From: Motacilla alba alba
Lineage: Eukaryota; Chordata; Aves; Passeriformes; Motacillidae
DNA: 64,000 nucleotides
Assembly: GCF_015832195.1 (NCBI RefSeq)
Contig: NC_052045.1
Span: 3,348,001 to 3,412,000, forward strand
Direction of reading: 5' to 3'
Position numbers and translations under genes: made by a program. Under the pieces are notes generated by a model. It was not told the DNA's origin and did not search any database. It was given only the letters and a program-made list of their open reading frames with translations. This document shows, in pieces, positions 11,771-23,190 of this stretch. Every line of letters starts with the position of its first letter. The first letter of the stretch is position 1.

Positions 11771-14172
11771 CAGAATGAGGCCTTGCCAAGGATGGGGTGG
11801 AAGGCGCTCACCGTCGTGCTTCTGAAGGTGACATCACTCACGGTGACACCCAAATACGATTTAGGGGATGAATTATTAATGGTTGTCAGCTCCTCAGGAA
11901 AACAGAAGCAGGAACCTGGGGACTACCTGTTGTCTAAGTCGCCTCCGGCTGAAGCAGAAATCTGGAATTAAATACAGATTTTGCTCTCTCGTGTTTCTGT
12001 CACTCCTCCTGGAGACAGCACTGGTGTAGAGGCTTGCAGGGCAGTCGCTTGGTTGTGCAGGGATTGCTCTGGCACAGATGTCTTTGTCACAGAAAATATT
12101 TGTGGGGGTTTGTTGCTTTGTTTTGGGTTTGGTTTTTTTTTTTTTTTTTAGGTTTTACAAATTTGCATAGAATCTCTTCCCAAAACGTGCTTTGTCTTGT
12201 AGTGTAGTATAGCTCCTCAAACTACAGTCTGCCCATCTGCAAATCAGTTGTGAAAAAGAGCTGAGGAAGCAAAAATGATGACTTTAAACTGAAGGAATGA
12301 GAGTGCAGAGACTACCAGGGAGGGAAGATTTTCTGGCAATTTCAGATTTAATAATTCATATTTTAGAAGTCGTGGATGACTAAGCATACATGGTCTGTGT
12401 GATATGTACTGTTCAAAAGCCATCAATGACAAACCCAGGATAACTCTGGATCATGTAGAACATCACAGAGTTGCAGTTCATGGCTGGAATTCTGTCTCTT
12501 GTCTCTTTTTTCCTCCCATGCCCCGAGATAAATGACTAACATACATAGAGAGGTTGCTCCACTTCATATTGCCAAATTTTATAAGACAAGTGAACTCTCT
12601 GCTTTAAATGGGTTTATTTTTCCATTCATTAATGAAAAATAATGAGCAGTTTTATGGAAATGAGGAGGAAGTACATACATGATAATAACTAGATGTGAAG
12701 TTCTGTGATATTTCTGAATGAGAAAGGGTTTAGAAAATGGAAATGGAGAAATTTTGCAAAATTGCTTTTTTTTTTTGTGAGCGAGCCTGGCTCTGGAAGG
12801 GATGCTCTACTCACAGGTTATCTTCTGTTCATTTATTCAAAGCATCTGGTTTGTGGCCATTGCCCAGATTGCTGGCACCAGCTTTACCTGGCAGCACCAT
12901 AAGAGCAGGAACTAAAGGGATTAAATGACCAATTAAGGATTTCCTGAGTGCATCAGGAACTGGTAGACAACTCTTCACCTTTATTGAGAGATCTCTCTTA
13001 TCATGCTACCTTCAGCAGATTTTTACCCTGAACTTGGCTCAGGATCTCTGTGTCATAATACCTTAAGGCCACCTAATGCTGTACCATATTTTTTTCTTTT
13101 TTTTTGTGGTGTACATTGAAAATGAAGCAGAATTACTTCTGCATGTATTTGACTTCACGTGGTTGAGACATCACGACTCTCTGTAAAAATGGAAAGCTTG
13201 GGAGAAAAATAAAGAATTAGATTTCTTTGTCAAGTGATTGGATGGATCTTACTCAGAAAGCTGATAGGTCAGGCTGTTTGAATTTTGTAAATGGTAATTA
13301 CTGCTTGATTAGGAAGCAGGAGAGACATGGAGTGGATCTGTCCAAATTAAAAGTAGCCCATTGGTGTAGGTTTTATCTGAGGGCTCATATTCTATGTAAA
13401 AAGAACTGTAGAAGCCTGTGCCTTAAATGCTCAGCAGTGAACCATTTTATTATATATGGGGTGTACATATTTACATAAAAATAAAATTACAGAGATCCTG
13501 TTAAATTTATCTGAGAGCATAAAAAGCGGTCTTCCCGCAATAAAATGTTTTGAGAATGAGTAATAGCACTGTTTAGATGAGATTCTAAAAGCCTTTAGGA
13601 TTATCCAACTTCCATTTAAATTATGTAGTAACTGATGAGGCTGCTATCAGAATCAGATTTTTCTCTGCTTACTGATGCTAAGACAGTTCTCCTCAGCATG
13701 GTGTCTTCAAGCTCTCACTTATTTAATGATTCATTGTTCCAGTCAAGAAGAAAAAAAAACCCAAAGCACAAAATAATTACCTGACAGGTTTTTAAAATTA
13801 ACTCACTTGGGATCTAAAGATTGCAGCAATAAATTACATATTGTAGAGTCATTCCTTTCCATTTCTACTCGTGCATTTTTCCTGTTGTGATGTTGATGTC
13901 ATGAGTGATATAACCTAAAGGACTGAAGGTTGCCAGCAAAATTCCTTTGGATGAAGTCTTGATGAGATCCAGCCCTGCCCTTCATCTTCTGTCAGGGGCC
14001 TGAACTGCTTTTGAACAGGGTAGGAGTTCTCAGCCAGCAAGGAACTGAGCTTTATCTTGTGAGGAAAATTGTGCTGGATTCTGATTTAGCCAGAAGGAAA
14101 TTCCTTTTTGTCCCAAAATAAAGCGTATTTGACTGACCACATCAAGCACAAGGGGGCACTAGGCCAGACCTC
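11771..14172. other. Unique AT-rich non-coding DNA
   Basis: I see no gene or transposon. A G/T-rich patch with a T17 run lies at 12104-12149. Frames are short and overlap on both strands. Confidence 0.55.
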
Positions 14173-14320
14173 AGAATCAGAATCACAGAATATTCTGAGT
14201 TAGAAGGGACCCAAAAGGACCCTCAGGTCCAAATCTTTACTGAATGGGCCTTACAGGGACTGAATCTGCAACCTTGGAATTCAGCACCAGGCTGTACCAA
14301 ACTCAGCTGATCTCAGAGAA
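14173..14320 (-). mobile_element. tRNA-Ile/CR1-derived SINE, TguSINE1-like
   Basis: Read on the minus strand, the element starts with a degenerate tRNA-Ile-like head. An A-box-like AGCTGAGTTTGGT is followed by GGTGCTGAATTCCAAGGTTG and a B-box-like AGATTCAGTCCC. A tail then matches the CR1 3' end (GGGTCCCTTCTAACTCAGAA, then ATTCTGTGATTCTGATTCTG). A tRNA-Ile head with a CR1-like tail is the known structure of TguSINE1, a SINE described from zebra finch and mobilised by CR1 reverse transcriptase. Both polymerase III boxes are decayed, so this is an old, inactive copy. The alternative is a plain CR1 tail, but the tRNA-like segment argues against that. Confidence 0.75.
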
Positions 14321-17300
14321 GCTGGATGGGGTTGATTGAAACTCTACCCTAAGTCATGGAGTCACTAATCATGGAATTAGAGGAGCTTTGCCAGGGCCTT
14401 GTGTGCACCAACGGAGGGCACAGCTCTGCCAGCCTTCCTGACTCCCTCTAAATTGGCTCCATTCCCCTGCAGAGTGAAGGAAAGATGGGTTGTGGGGGGA
14501 AAAAAATACAAATCTTGTTAGTAATAAAAACCAAAACTGTGGAGGTTTCCTCAAGATGCTCTGACTTAGAATTCAGAGGTCACTCTTTTTAAGAATCCAT
14601 CTTGGGAAAGTGTCAGAAAAAGAGAGTCCACAGGAAATGTTTCCTTTTGGAGCTCTCCCATCCAGAGGAAAGCAGATGCTCCCAGAACTGCGTCAGCCAC
14701 TGCTGAGTATCAATAATGCATTGCAGCAGGTGCTGCAGGCTATGAGAGTTTCAATATATTTGAACAGTCAGCTCCTGCCTTTTCTGAAGGAAACTCTGAA
14801 TTATGGATGGGAACAAATGATGCTTTCTGATGGCAACATTTCAATAAAAGAACAAATACAGTTCTTCAGGAACACAGAGGCCACCGTGCAATGTTTTCTG
14901 AGGAAATACTGGAAGACACAAATTTGGATAATGAAGTGATCGTTTATAATGAACTGAGTGTGTTCCCCTGGATTTCCTATTATGGCAGGAATACATGTCA
15001 ATATTAATCTTCAGTTAGGAACACTTTTGCTCCCAACTTGATCTGCAGAATTCAGGCTGCCCACTTTATAAAACGGTCAGCAGCCAGTGAATCAATGCTG
15101 AGAAGCAATTCATAGCAGTCAGGATGGATTTGTGTTACTCTTTGGCTGGGGGATGAGCTCCTTTAGAGGAAAAAGCTGCTCTTATTCTTTCCAGTGAGCT
15201 TCAGCCTTTACTAAAATAAACCTTTTCTCAAAGGAGAGGGTAGAGAAGATTCCTTAGAGAATCACTAATTCTGATCTACCTCAAGCCACTTCCATTTTCT
15301 TCCTGGAGCACCGAGTGTGAGTCCTGTGACTGCAGCATTCCAGGGCAAGGTGCCTGGGAGTTGAGAGTAGTGTCTGCCTTTTATTCTGCACTTGTAGTTC
15401 TGAGGCTCTATAATATTTTAGAAAAAGAAATTTTTCACAGCTGAAGAATTGCAAGAACCAAAGACAAAAAGCAGCACTTCAGAGGGTTATTAGGGACAGC
15501 ATCAATAAATAGTTTTTCTTCCCAGACATTTCTAAATCATGTGTTGTGATATTTCAAATTAATGAGGAAAAAAAAAAGGACTGAATTAAGGGAATTTTTT
15601 AAGGGCTTTCCATCAGGACTGAGTATGAAGCATTTCTACAATCAGGAATAAATAGGAATCGGGGTGGGTGGGGGAAAGATTGGAAAAGGGCAGCTAAAAA
15701 CTCGACTGGGCTGTAGCTCTTGAAATATGGAAGATATCACAAAGATTAAAACAGCTACTTAATTTCTGTCAGCAACTGTTGCCTTCAGCATGTTGAAAGG
15801 AGCCCTATTTTTGGTAATAGCCAGCAATGCATTTGATGTATGCTAATTATCAGGCTGTCTTGGAGGCATTTGGAGAAAACAGTACTACATGTAAAAAGAT
15901 TAAATAGGAAAAATTCCAATTTTCATTACTGCCGGTGATTTTGAACGCTGGACAAACTGGATGGCTGGTACAACAGAGAAAAATACCCTACCCTGAACTG
16001 CAGAATCATTGCTTGGGGACGTGGAAAATTTATCACATAAAACTCTAAGTATCTCCCAAATCCAAAGGGTTTTGACCTATGAAATTGCTAATCCCATATA
16101 ATCCCATATCAAATTCAAGTACTAACAACTGGGAGATGGAAATACATTATGCAAGTGAACAAATGAGGAAAAGCAAAAAATTGATGGGTTTGCAAAGTTA
16201 ACTTGCCCAGGTGATGTTGCATTTCTTGGATAAGAAAAGTGCATTTTTAAGCAAATACAGAGATATTATTTGTCTGGTTTTCTGAAATACATCTAAAGGT
16301 TATGGGTGGAAAGAGATTTGTTAAAATGAAGGAGGAAAAGTTTAAAACTGGGATTGATTATGTGGTAGACAAAAATGGCTTGCATTAAAATGCAGAGTCT
16401 TGGACTGAAAGAAAGGTCCTTTTTAAAGATCTGTGTGTAATGTTTTCTTTATTCCCTTGGGTTGACTCAAATGAAAACGTACAAAAGGTTTTAAAAACCA
16501 CGATGTTTTGTAGCATAAGTACCAAGAGAGTCCAGAATAAATGTTAGTAGCATTGATGTAAAATTTAAAACCATTAATTGTGACCTCTCCTTTTCCATAA
16601 GTTTGCCATAAGATTACTGCTGAAACTTTTGGTACCCAATGAATTTTAAACCACAAGCTTTCTTTTTTTATTATTTTTTTTTTCAATTCCAAAACAATCT
16701 GCAAATGTATTGAATCAAAACGATCTTACACAGCTTGACTATTGAAATTTTTACTTTTATCTTGGTTCCTCATCGTAATTTTACATAGGTCTCTTGGTTA
16801 TCATTTTCATTAGCAGCAACTGCTGAGAAGAGTGAGGGTGAAAAATGGCTGAATTCTTTGTGTCAGGAGTGCCAAAGCTGCCCCCTGAGCAGGCAGGTGC
16901 TGCTCTGTTGGTGCAGCAAAGTCCTTCAAGCCCCTCTGATAGAAACCAAAGGTTTGTAATTATCAATTGTCACTAAAATACCAGCTGGGGTTCCAGCCTC
17001 TGGTGCCTGAGTATTTTTAAAAATTACTGATGATTTAGTTTTTGATAGAGAATAGATGGTGTGGGCTGAAGTTTTTTTTTCAGAGGTGTTGTTTGCAGTC
17101 AGAATCACTCCCTTGCACTCCCTTTGCATTCAGAATATTAGTCCTAAATTGAAAAAAAATGACAAATTGAAAGATGGCAGAGTTGTCAGAAACTCACTGG
17201 GTTTGCTTTCATGGAATGGTGCTTCAGTCTTTGATGGTGTGGATTTGATTCCTTCCTTTTGGTTTATGCAAGTGAACAGTTTTGCTAAGAATGTCTGACA

Positions 17301-18404
17301 GTTTTTGAGTCACAAGATTGCTCTTGTTCATGAGCCTTAAAGTACAGGAAATTCACAATCCCTACAAGTGGAGTGAAGAGCCGTGACACACAGCTGGAGG
17401 CCAATCAGATGGCTCAAAAAGCTGGTCCCAATCACTGTGTTCACTAAATCAGACATATTTACCCTTGGAACCTCCTACCCTTGGCCATTGCCTGATAATG
17501 GCCACAGGAGGGGCCCAAAGGACATGGAGAAATGGATCCGATTGGGTGAAGAGAGTGTTTTCTGTCTGGCTCAGACTTTGAGCTACATAGAGAGAGATTT
17601 ATTTTTTTTTTTTTTTTTAGTAGCCAGAGTCTAACAATTAAATGAAAATATTGAACTCCTGAAGGGTCTTTCTGTCTCAGTGGTTTATGGGATATTATAC
17701 CTTCTTCTTTCCCCACCTCCAGACAAAAAGAGGAATATGGGGGGATAACCTTTTAGATGTCTTGAAAGAATTGGGCTCATCACAGCCCAATCCTAAAAGG
17801 AATGCAACAAAAAGTGAAGGTATTTGATAAATACAGCCAGAATTCTACATCTGATAGTATATTTAAAAAAACACAATAACACTATCTCCACATGACTGTC
17901 ATTTGTTTGAGCAGTGCTGATATGCTTTATTTTGACCTATTTTCTGATGTGCTTTATATCTCAGAGTGCTGATAGTGAGTATTTGCATTCATGCTTTGGC
18001 TGTATGACTAATTGAAGAAATTTGTAATCTTCTCATCTCATGTTGGCATTACATTACATTGTTTCATATTAAATATGCTGCCTCTTTTAATCTGTGGGTT
18101 ACAGATGCTTATTTCTCTCCGCATTCATGGTAGTGTTATCCTATTAAGGGTATTTGTGATTTATTATTGCCTTGGTAAAGGCCATCTCACAGCAATATGC
18201 CCTGCCACGTTTGGCTGCAAACAGGAATTTGTTTTACTAATATGAAGCATGTTTATGGACTGCTGTGCTAACTTATCAAAGGGCCTGTTGGAGGAGCACT
18301 TATTTGAGGTTTTTCTGCCTGATGGAGATTTCAGGGTGTCAGACTTAGGGAGGGGATCCTGCCCCTCTGCTCAGGCACCTCTGGGGTGTGTGTCCAGCCC
18401 TGGC
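14321..18404. other. Unique AT-rich non-coding DNA
   Basis: No gene is supported. A 109-codon frame at 14610-14939 (plus) looks more protein-like than most but starts at GTG and has no recognised homology. A T17 run lies at 17602-17618. Confidence 0.5.
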
Positions 18405-18485
18405 TCCTCAGGACAGCAGGGACAGGGAGATCTGGAGTGGGGCCAGAGGAGGCTGCAGGGATGAGGAAAGGCTGAGGACCAGGGG
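18405..18485 (+). mobile_element. CR1 LINE fragment (short)
   Basis: The stretch reads like the CR1 segment in which 'gatctggagtggg(t)ccagaggagg' is followed by 'ggatg...ctgagg'. It has GATCTGGAGTGGGGCCAGAG at 18429-18448 and GGCTGAGGACC near 18472. It is only about 80 bases and badly eroded. Orientation is the same as the CR1 piece at 19495, about 1 kb downstream, but the DNA between them does not look like CR1. Confidence 0.5.
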
Positions 18486-18600
18486 GGTTGGAATCAAACA
18501 CCAAACCAAGTATCAGCATCATGATGCCCTGGAATTGAGTCAAAGGCTCAGCAGCGACCTCAGTTCTTCACTTACCTCTTTCTGTCTATTTGGTTGTCTC

Positions 18601-18685
18601 AAAACTTAACTAAAACCAAAAACAAACAAAAAAAACCCTACCAAAAACCAGAAGCCAATTAAAAAAAAACCAAAACAAAACAAGA
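18601..18685. repeat. A/C-rich low-complexity tract
   Basis: A-rich DNA with scattered C on the plus strand (AAAACCAAAAACAAACAAAA-type), the complementary counterpart of the G/T tracts elsewhere in the window. It directly follows the region of the CR1 fragment, but no tail relationship is clear. Confidence 0.8.
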
Positions 18686-19494
18686 GTTTTTATAATGGCT
18701 GGCCACAGAGGACATGTACAATTGTTTGTAAGTTTAGTAAGATCAGAATTGGTTTTTTTTTACTTCTAAGTTAGTTCATGATGGATCACAGTACTCTGGA
18801 ATCTAATCAATATGAGCAGAAATTGAAAAAAATAATTTTGAAGTTAATTATTTTTAAAAGTCTTTAAATCTTGTTTATTCTTTCGAATAAAGTGAAAATT
18901 TGGCATCAAAAAAAGATATCTTACTAAGGTATAATTAATATATAAAGAAAATACTTTTTAAAAAAATTTAAAAACCTTTTTCTTTTTTCTTTAAAACACC
19001 TTTGGAGTATAGAAAAAGATAATAGATATAAAGCCAAGAGACTGAAACAATCTTAAATCCAGTCAAGCAACAAGCCACAAGGGCCTGGCCATTCTAGCTC
19101 TTTCTGAGCAGAGAAAAGCAAGCAGTGTGAGCCAGGATAAATAATTTACAGCACAGACTGTCCCCTAAGATGCAGTCAGATTTCAGGAGGTGTCAGATAG
19201 CAGATAGTTGCACTGATTTAGAATAGAGCACAGTAGGATGCAGGCAGGCGTTTGCTGCTGAATAATAATCACAACAGGAGGCTACACAGCCCCAGGAGCT
19301 TTCTTGTGTTATCTTCAACAAAGCACGTTTAAAGCCATGTGAGAGACACGGGTTGGTGCCATCCTCAGAACTTCAGAGGCTGCTGCAGCTTCACTGGGGA
19401 GGGAAAGCTGAGCCCCCTGTGCAGGATCCCTGGGATTGTCCTCCTGTCAGTGCTGCTGCATCCTGGCACAGACACTGGAACTGTCAGTGTGTCC
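18686..19494. other. Unique AT-rich non-coding DNA
   Basis: No gene, RNA or transposon is recognised. The DNA becomes more GC-rich from about 19330 toward the CR1 element that follows. Confidence 0.5.
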
Positions 19495-19866
19495 ACTCCT
19501 CTGGAGAAAAGGAGACTCAGAGGTGACCTTGTCACTCTCTGCAGCTTCCTGAAGGGTGGCTGTGGTGGGCTGGGGTCAGTCTCTTTCTCTGGGCAACAAC
19601 AGACAAAACAAGAGGACACAGTCTCAGGCTGCGCCAAGGGAGATCCAGGCTGGAATTAAGGAGGAAGTTTTTCATAGAAAGAGTGGTCAAACACTGGAAT
19701 CATCTGCCCAGGGAGTGGTGGAGTCACCATCCCTGGATGTGTTCAAAAACAGACTGGATGTGGCACTTGGTGCCGTGATCTAGTTGAGGTGTTAGAACAT
19801 GGGTTGGACTCGATGATCTTAAAGGTCTCTTCCAACCTAGAAATTCTGTGATTCTGTGATTCTGTG
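19495..19866 (+). mobile_element. CR1 LINE, 3' end, 5'-truncated
   Basis: This is the clearest transposon in the window. It shows the conserved CR1 3' region in order: CTGGAGAAAAGGAGACTCAG, then GTTTTTCATAGAAAGAGTGG, CACTGGAATCATCTGCCCAG, CCCTGGATGTGTTCAAAAAC, GGTTGGACTCGATGATCTTA and AAGGTCTCTTCCAACCTAGA. It ends in three copies of the octamer ATTCTGTG (19843-19866), the diagnostic CR1 terminus. CR1 is the dominant LINE of birds, and almost all copies are short 5' truncations like this one. Only the end of the reverse transcriptase gene and 3' UTR region is present, so it codes for nothing functional. The next element begins immediately after its tail. Confidence 0.95.
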
Positions 19867-19872
19867 CCATGT

Positions 19873-19981
19873 TGTCGTGGTTTGAGAGGAAGTGAGTTTT
19901 TGGGAGGTGGTCACAGTGGACACCGGGGGAGAATAGGTTTTCATGGGGGCACTGGCATTGGGCCAGCGTCAAACCATGACA
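19873..19981. mobile_element. 109-bp element with 13-bp inverted ends and 5-bp target duplication
   Basis: The element begins TGTCGTGGTTTGA and ends TCAAACCATGACA; the ends are inverted repeats matching at 12 of 13 positions. It is flanked on both sides by CATGT (19868-19872 and 19982-19986), a perfect 5-bp target-site duplication. On the minus strand it starts TGTCATGGTTTGACGCTGGC, which I recall as the start of a common songbird endogenous-retrovirus LTR. It lacks room for a normal LTR promoter and R region. It is therefore either an internally deleted solo LTR or a small non-autonomous element. It sits between the CR1 tail and an LTR, so it is a nested insertion. Confidence 0.7.
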
Positions 19982-19983
19982 CA

Positions 19984-20421
19984 TGTGGTGCCCAAAGAGG
20001 CTGCCTGGAGCAGAGGTTGGGCACAGTTAAAGGATAATGCAGGGATTTATTAAAAGGCTACACCTTGGGCAGTTCAAGAGCCCAGCCAGGACTACACTCA
20101 TGATGGTCTCCAAGTCACAAGTTTTCACACTTTTATAAGTTTTGGTCCATTTCCATATTGGGATTAATTATCCAATTCCAGCTCCAGGTTCTGCAGTCCC
20201 ACCCTCCCAGACTGCTCTCCTCCATCCCCTGCTGTTTGCATTTTCTGGGCCTGAAGCTGCCATGGTGTCCTTGGTTCTGGGCTGGAAAAGGATTGTTCTG
20301 TGGGGCTGTGAGGAGAGCTGCTGGCACTGTGTGTGGAGTTCAGAGTCACACACCAACACAGTACAGAAAACATAAAAGCTGAAACTTAAGGCATCATATG
20401 GGTGATCCATGAGCCCCTGCA
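19984..20421 (-). mobile_element. Solo LTR of a songbird endogenous retrovirus, copy 1
   Basis: This block is homologous to 57529-57985, so it belongs to a dispersed family. On the minus strand it has LTR-like architecture: TTATAAAA (complement of 20131-20138), then AATAAA (complement of 20046-20051), then a short terminal part ending GGGCACCACA. A second shared motif, complement of ACATAAAAGCTGAAAC at 20369-20384, lies near its 5' end. Shared strings with the other copy include TTTGCATTTT, GGTGTCCTTGGTT and AAGGCATCA. Terminal positions are approximate and no target duplication was found. No viral gene is present. Confidence 0.65.
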
Positions 20422-22944
20422 TCTGTGCGAGGCCTGCAGGTAAAAACTCCTCTGTTCATTTTCTGTCAAAAATCAAAATATTGGCTTCTTCAGACTTCTG
20501 CCTGGGAGTTTGCAGTGGAGATCTGAAATAGTGAAACAAGGATGCAATTAATTAACTTCATAATTTCCTGTTAATATATAAATAGTATCCAAAAATTCCC
20601 ACTCTTTTAGCACATATAAGTAAAACTTTATAAAAAGATAATTCAGCACTTTAGTATCTTTAGCTTTAAGGATAACCTAGCAGAAAAATTTTCACTTCTG
20701 TCTTCTATATTTCTCTGGATGTTAGGGAAGGATTTTGAATATTTTAAATTGGACTTTTTCAACAGAAGAACAACAGGCATTGAAATATTTAGTGTTTGAA
20801 GAGTCAGTGTGTAACAGATGCTTTGCAAAATTAAGTGTTTGGGCATATTTCAGAATTGATCAAAATACTGTTAGTTTTTCACTAAATCTGAAGTTTCAAC
20901 AGACTGTGATGCCAAGCATTTGTCAGTGAAATTAGTTCAGTGCAGCCATTGGCTCTGTGTTTTTTCTGTTAGAAGACAGTGAAGACCAACAAAATTTTAA
21001 TTAGCATTCATACTTAAATTTAGTCTGAATTAATGATCAGTGAGAGAAAGAAATGTGCTTGTAGTCTATTTTGGTACATTACAGAGAAGACTTTTATTCC
21101 TAATTTGTCATCTAAAATATACTTTATCTGTTGCTTGGACTACTTGAGGACTTAGCCACATCATGGTTAATCATGTTCATGAAGAGATTAGAGAGTCTGA
21201 AAATATATTTTGGAAATAATTGTGACACAAGTGTGCTATTAAATAAATAAATAAAGCTTGGCATGCCAAGTGAATTGTAGTTTCTTGGTCTTAGACCAAT
21301 AAACAGATACAAAATGTTATAGTCAGGCATTAAGTAGTTCTATGGCCCATTCATTCCTCCTAAAGGCAATTTTAATTTCTTCTCACACAGAAGTATTCTA
21401 ACGAATGCTTTTCATAAGCTCTTAGCAATAATGTAGCAATAATGTGATTATTGAACACTGGAAATAGTCTCAAACCATGCAGGAATGGCTCTGAAGCCAT
21501 GACTCTTTGCAAAGCTGGTGGGTGGGTTTCAAAGCTGCAGTTTGAAGCCCTGTGCAGGTACAGAACAGCTCAGCAGGGCTCGTCAGGAGCTGTCATGGAC
21601 ATCCTGAAGAACAGAATCAAAGACATGAAAGGCTGTGGAGATGATCAGCTGAGTGCTGATTATCAGAGCGAGGCCTGGTTTCACATCATGGGAAGAGAAA
21701 CACAAGGATGGGCAGCACCAGCAACGGGGCTGTGCTCAGACAGAAATCCTGATCCTGCAAACCTGGACTGGGAAGTTTTGGTGACACCCAGTTGTCTCAC
21801 TCTGCTAAGGATACTTGGAAAAGTTGTTTGATCTTCATTTGCCAATAGTTTGGGTATGTCAAAACAAATGAGAAAGGTATTAAAGGTCATGGGGGTTTGC
21901 CTCTGCAGCAGGATTCACACTGTAGAAGTCTTGGCTCCTAATTATCTGCAATTTGAGCTGCAGCTCACTGCATGGATGGCTTTGTGACTTCATTCTTCTC
22001 ATTTGTGTTGTTTTGTTCATCATATGCTGAAATAATTCTCTCCTGGCACTTAATATGCTGTGACATTTGAGGAGAAAACAGTCTTATTTAGACTGAGGAA
22101 CAGCTGGGAATATCCTACTCAGAACAACTTGCTTTGCAGCCTAGCCTTTTGCTTATTCTTTAATTAGGAGGCTAATTGTCATTGTCTCCCTGATTTTTAT
22201 CTCTTGTTTTTCTTTAGGAGATACTGTGGGGTGGAGGAGGGACAGGACACCCACACCACCTGTATCTCTCCTATTTAGATGACTTTTAGACCTTCAAATA
22301 AGATAATTATAGTCTTTACATGTCCAGGTCTTCATTTAAATAATGAACTTGTATAGGCTCTGTCTTCATGAAATGTCAGACTGTCCTGGTGTCCTATATC
22401 CTGAACAGAAATGTGTTTAGGGCTCTGAGATCTCATATTTTTCAGCTAGAGCCATGTTAGACAGACAGCTCCCTGTTGATTAAACATCTAGGAGGCTCAT
22501 GTTTAATTGTTCTCTCCAGCTGTGATGAACAGCTCTGAGCAGGATTTCTGTTTCATCAAACTCCACTTAAAGGAAAATCAGAGCACTTGGGGCCGGGGGC
22601 TCTCAGTTGTTGCTCCTCTGCTGTGAAGCTCCCCCTTTTTCCATCCCAGGCTGATCCGTTTCCTTCTTTCCCAGCGCACAGCACCAGGTATTTTTCATTG
22701 CACACAACTTTCCTCTGCTGCAGCTGCCAAATGGCCAAGGGGAGTAAACTGTGAAGGAAAGGGATGTAATATATTAGAGTGAGAGACACAGGCTGGCCTG
22801 GCTTCAGCTGGGAGAGAGTTAAATCTCCTCCTAGCACCTCTTCCCATGTTGTATTCTGGATTTAGAATAGGAATAACATGGTAGGACACTGATGTTTTAG
22901 TTGTTGCTGGGTGGCTTTAGCTTTGTAGTCGCAGCCTTTCGTTT
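20422..22944. other. Unique AT-rich non-coding DNA
   Basis: I recognise no gene or transposon. A 126-codon frame at 21451-21831 (plus) begins with TTG and has no family resemblance I can name; its length is within chance expectation for a window this size. Confidence 0.5.
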
Positions 22945-23190
22945 TGCCACGCTCTGCCTGTGAGAAGGTGCACGAGGAGCCCAGAGGGAGCCTGGCCAGG
23001 ACAATGATCCAGCCTGGCCAGAGGGAAATTCCAGGCCATGGAATGAAATGTCCAGTGCAGAACTGGGGGGAGTTGGCCAGGAAGGACCAATTGCTGCCCA
23101 GGCACTGGCTGGGCATCCATAAACAGGTGGCGAGCCCATAAGGAATATTACTCTGAGCCAAAGAGATTTTAATTTTGTGTACATGTTTTC
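22945..23190 (+). mobile_element. Probable LTR/ERV relic
   Basis: The stretch contains AGTTGGCCAGGAAGGACCAA, then TTGCTGCCCAGGCACTGGCT, GGGCATCCATAAACAGGTGG and CGAGC. This order resembles a songbird LTR-associated sequence I recall ('ggccaggagggaccgatcgctgc...ctggctgggcatcggtcagc...ggtggtgagcaatt'). It is GC-rich compared with its flanks. Ends, promoter motifs and target duplications cannot be placed, so the assignment is tentative. Confidence 0.4.

Noticed and set aside
21451..21831. 126-codon plus-strand frame
   Set aside because: Starts at TTG, with no recognisable domain or splice context.
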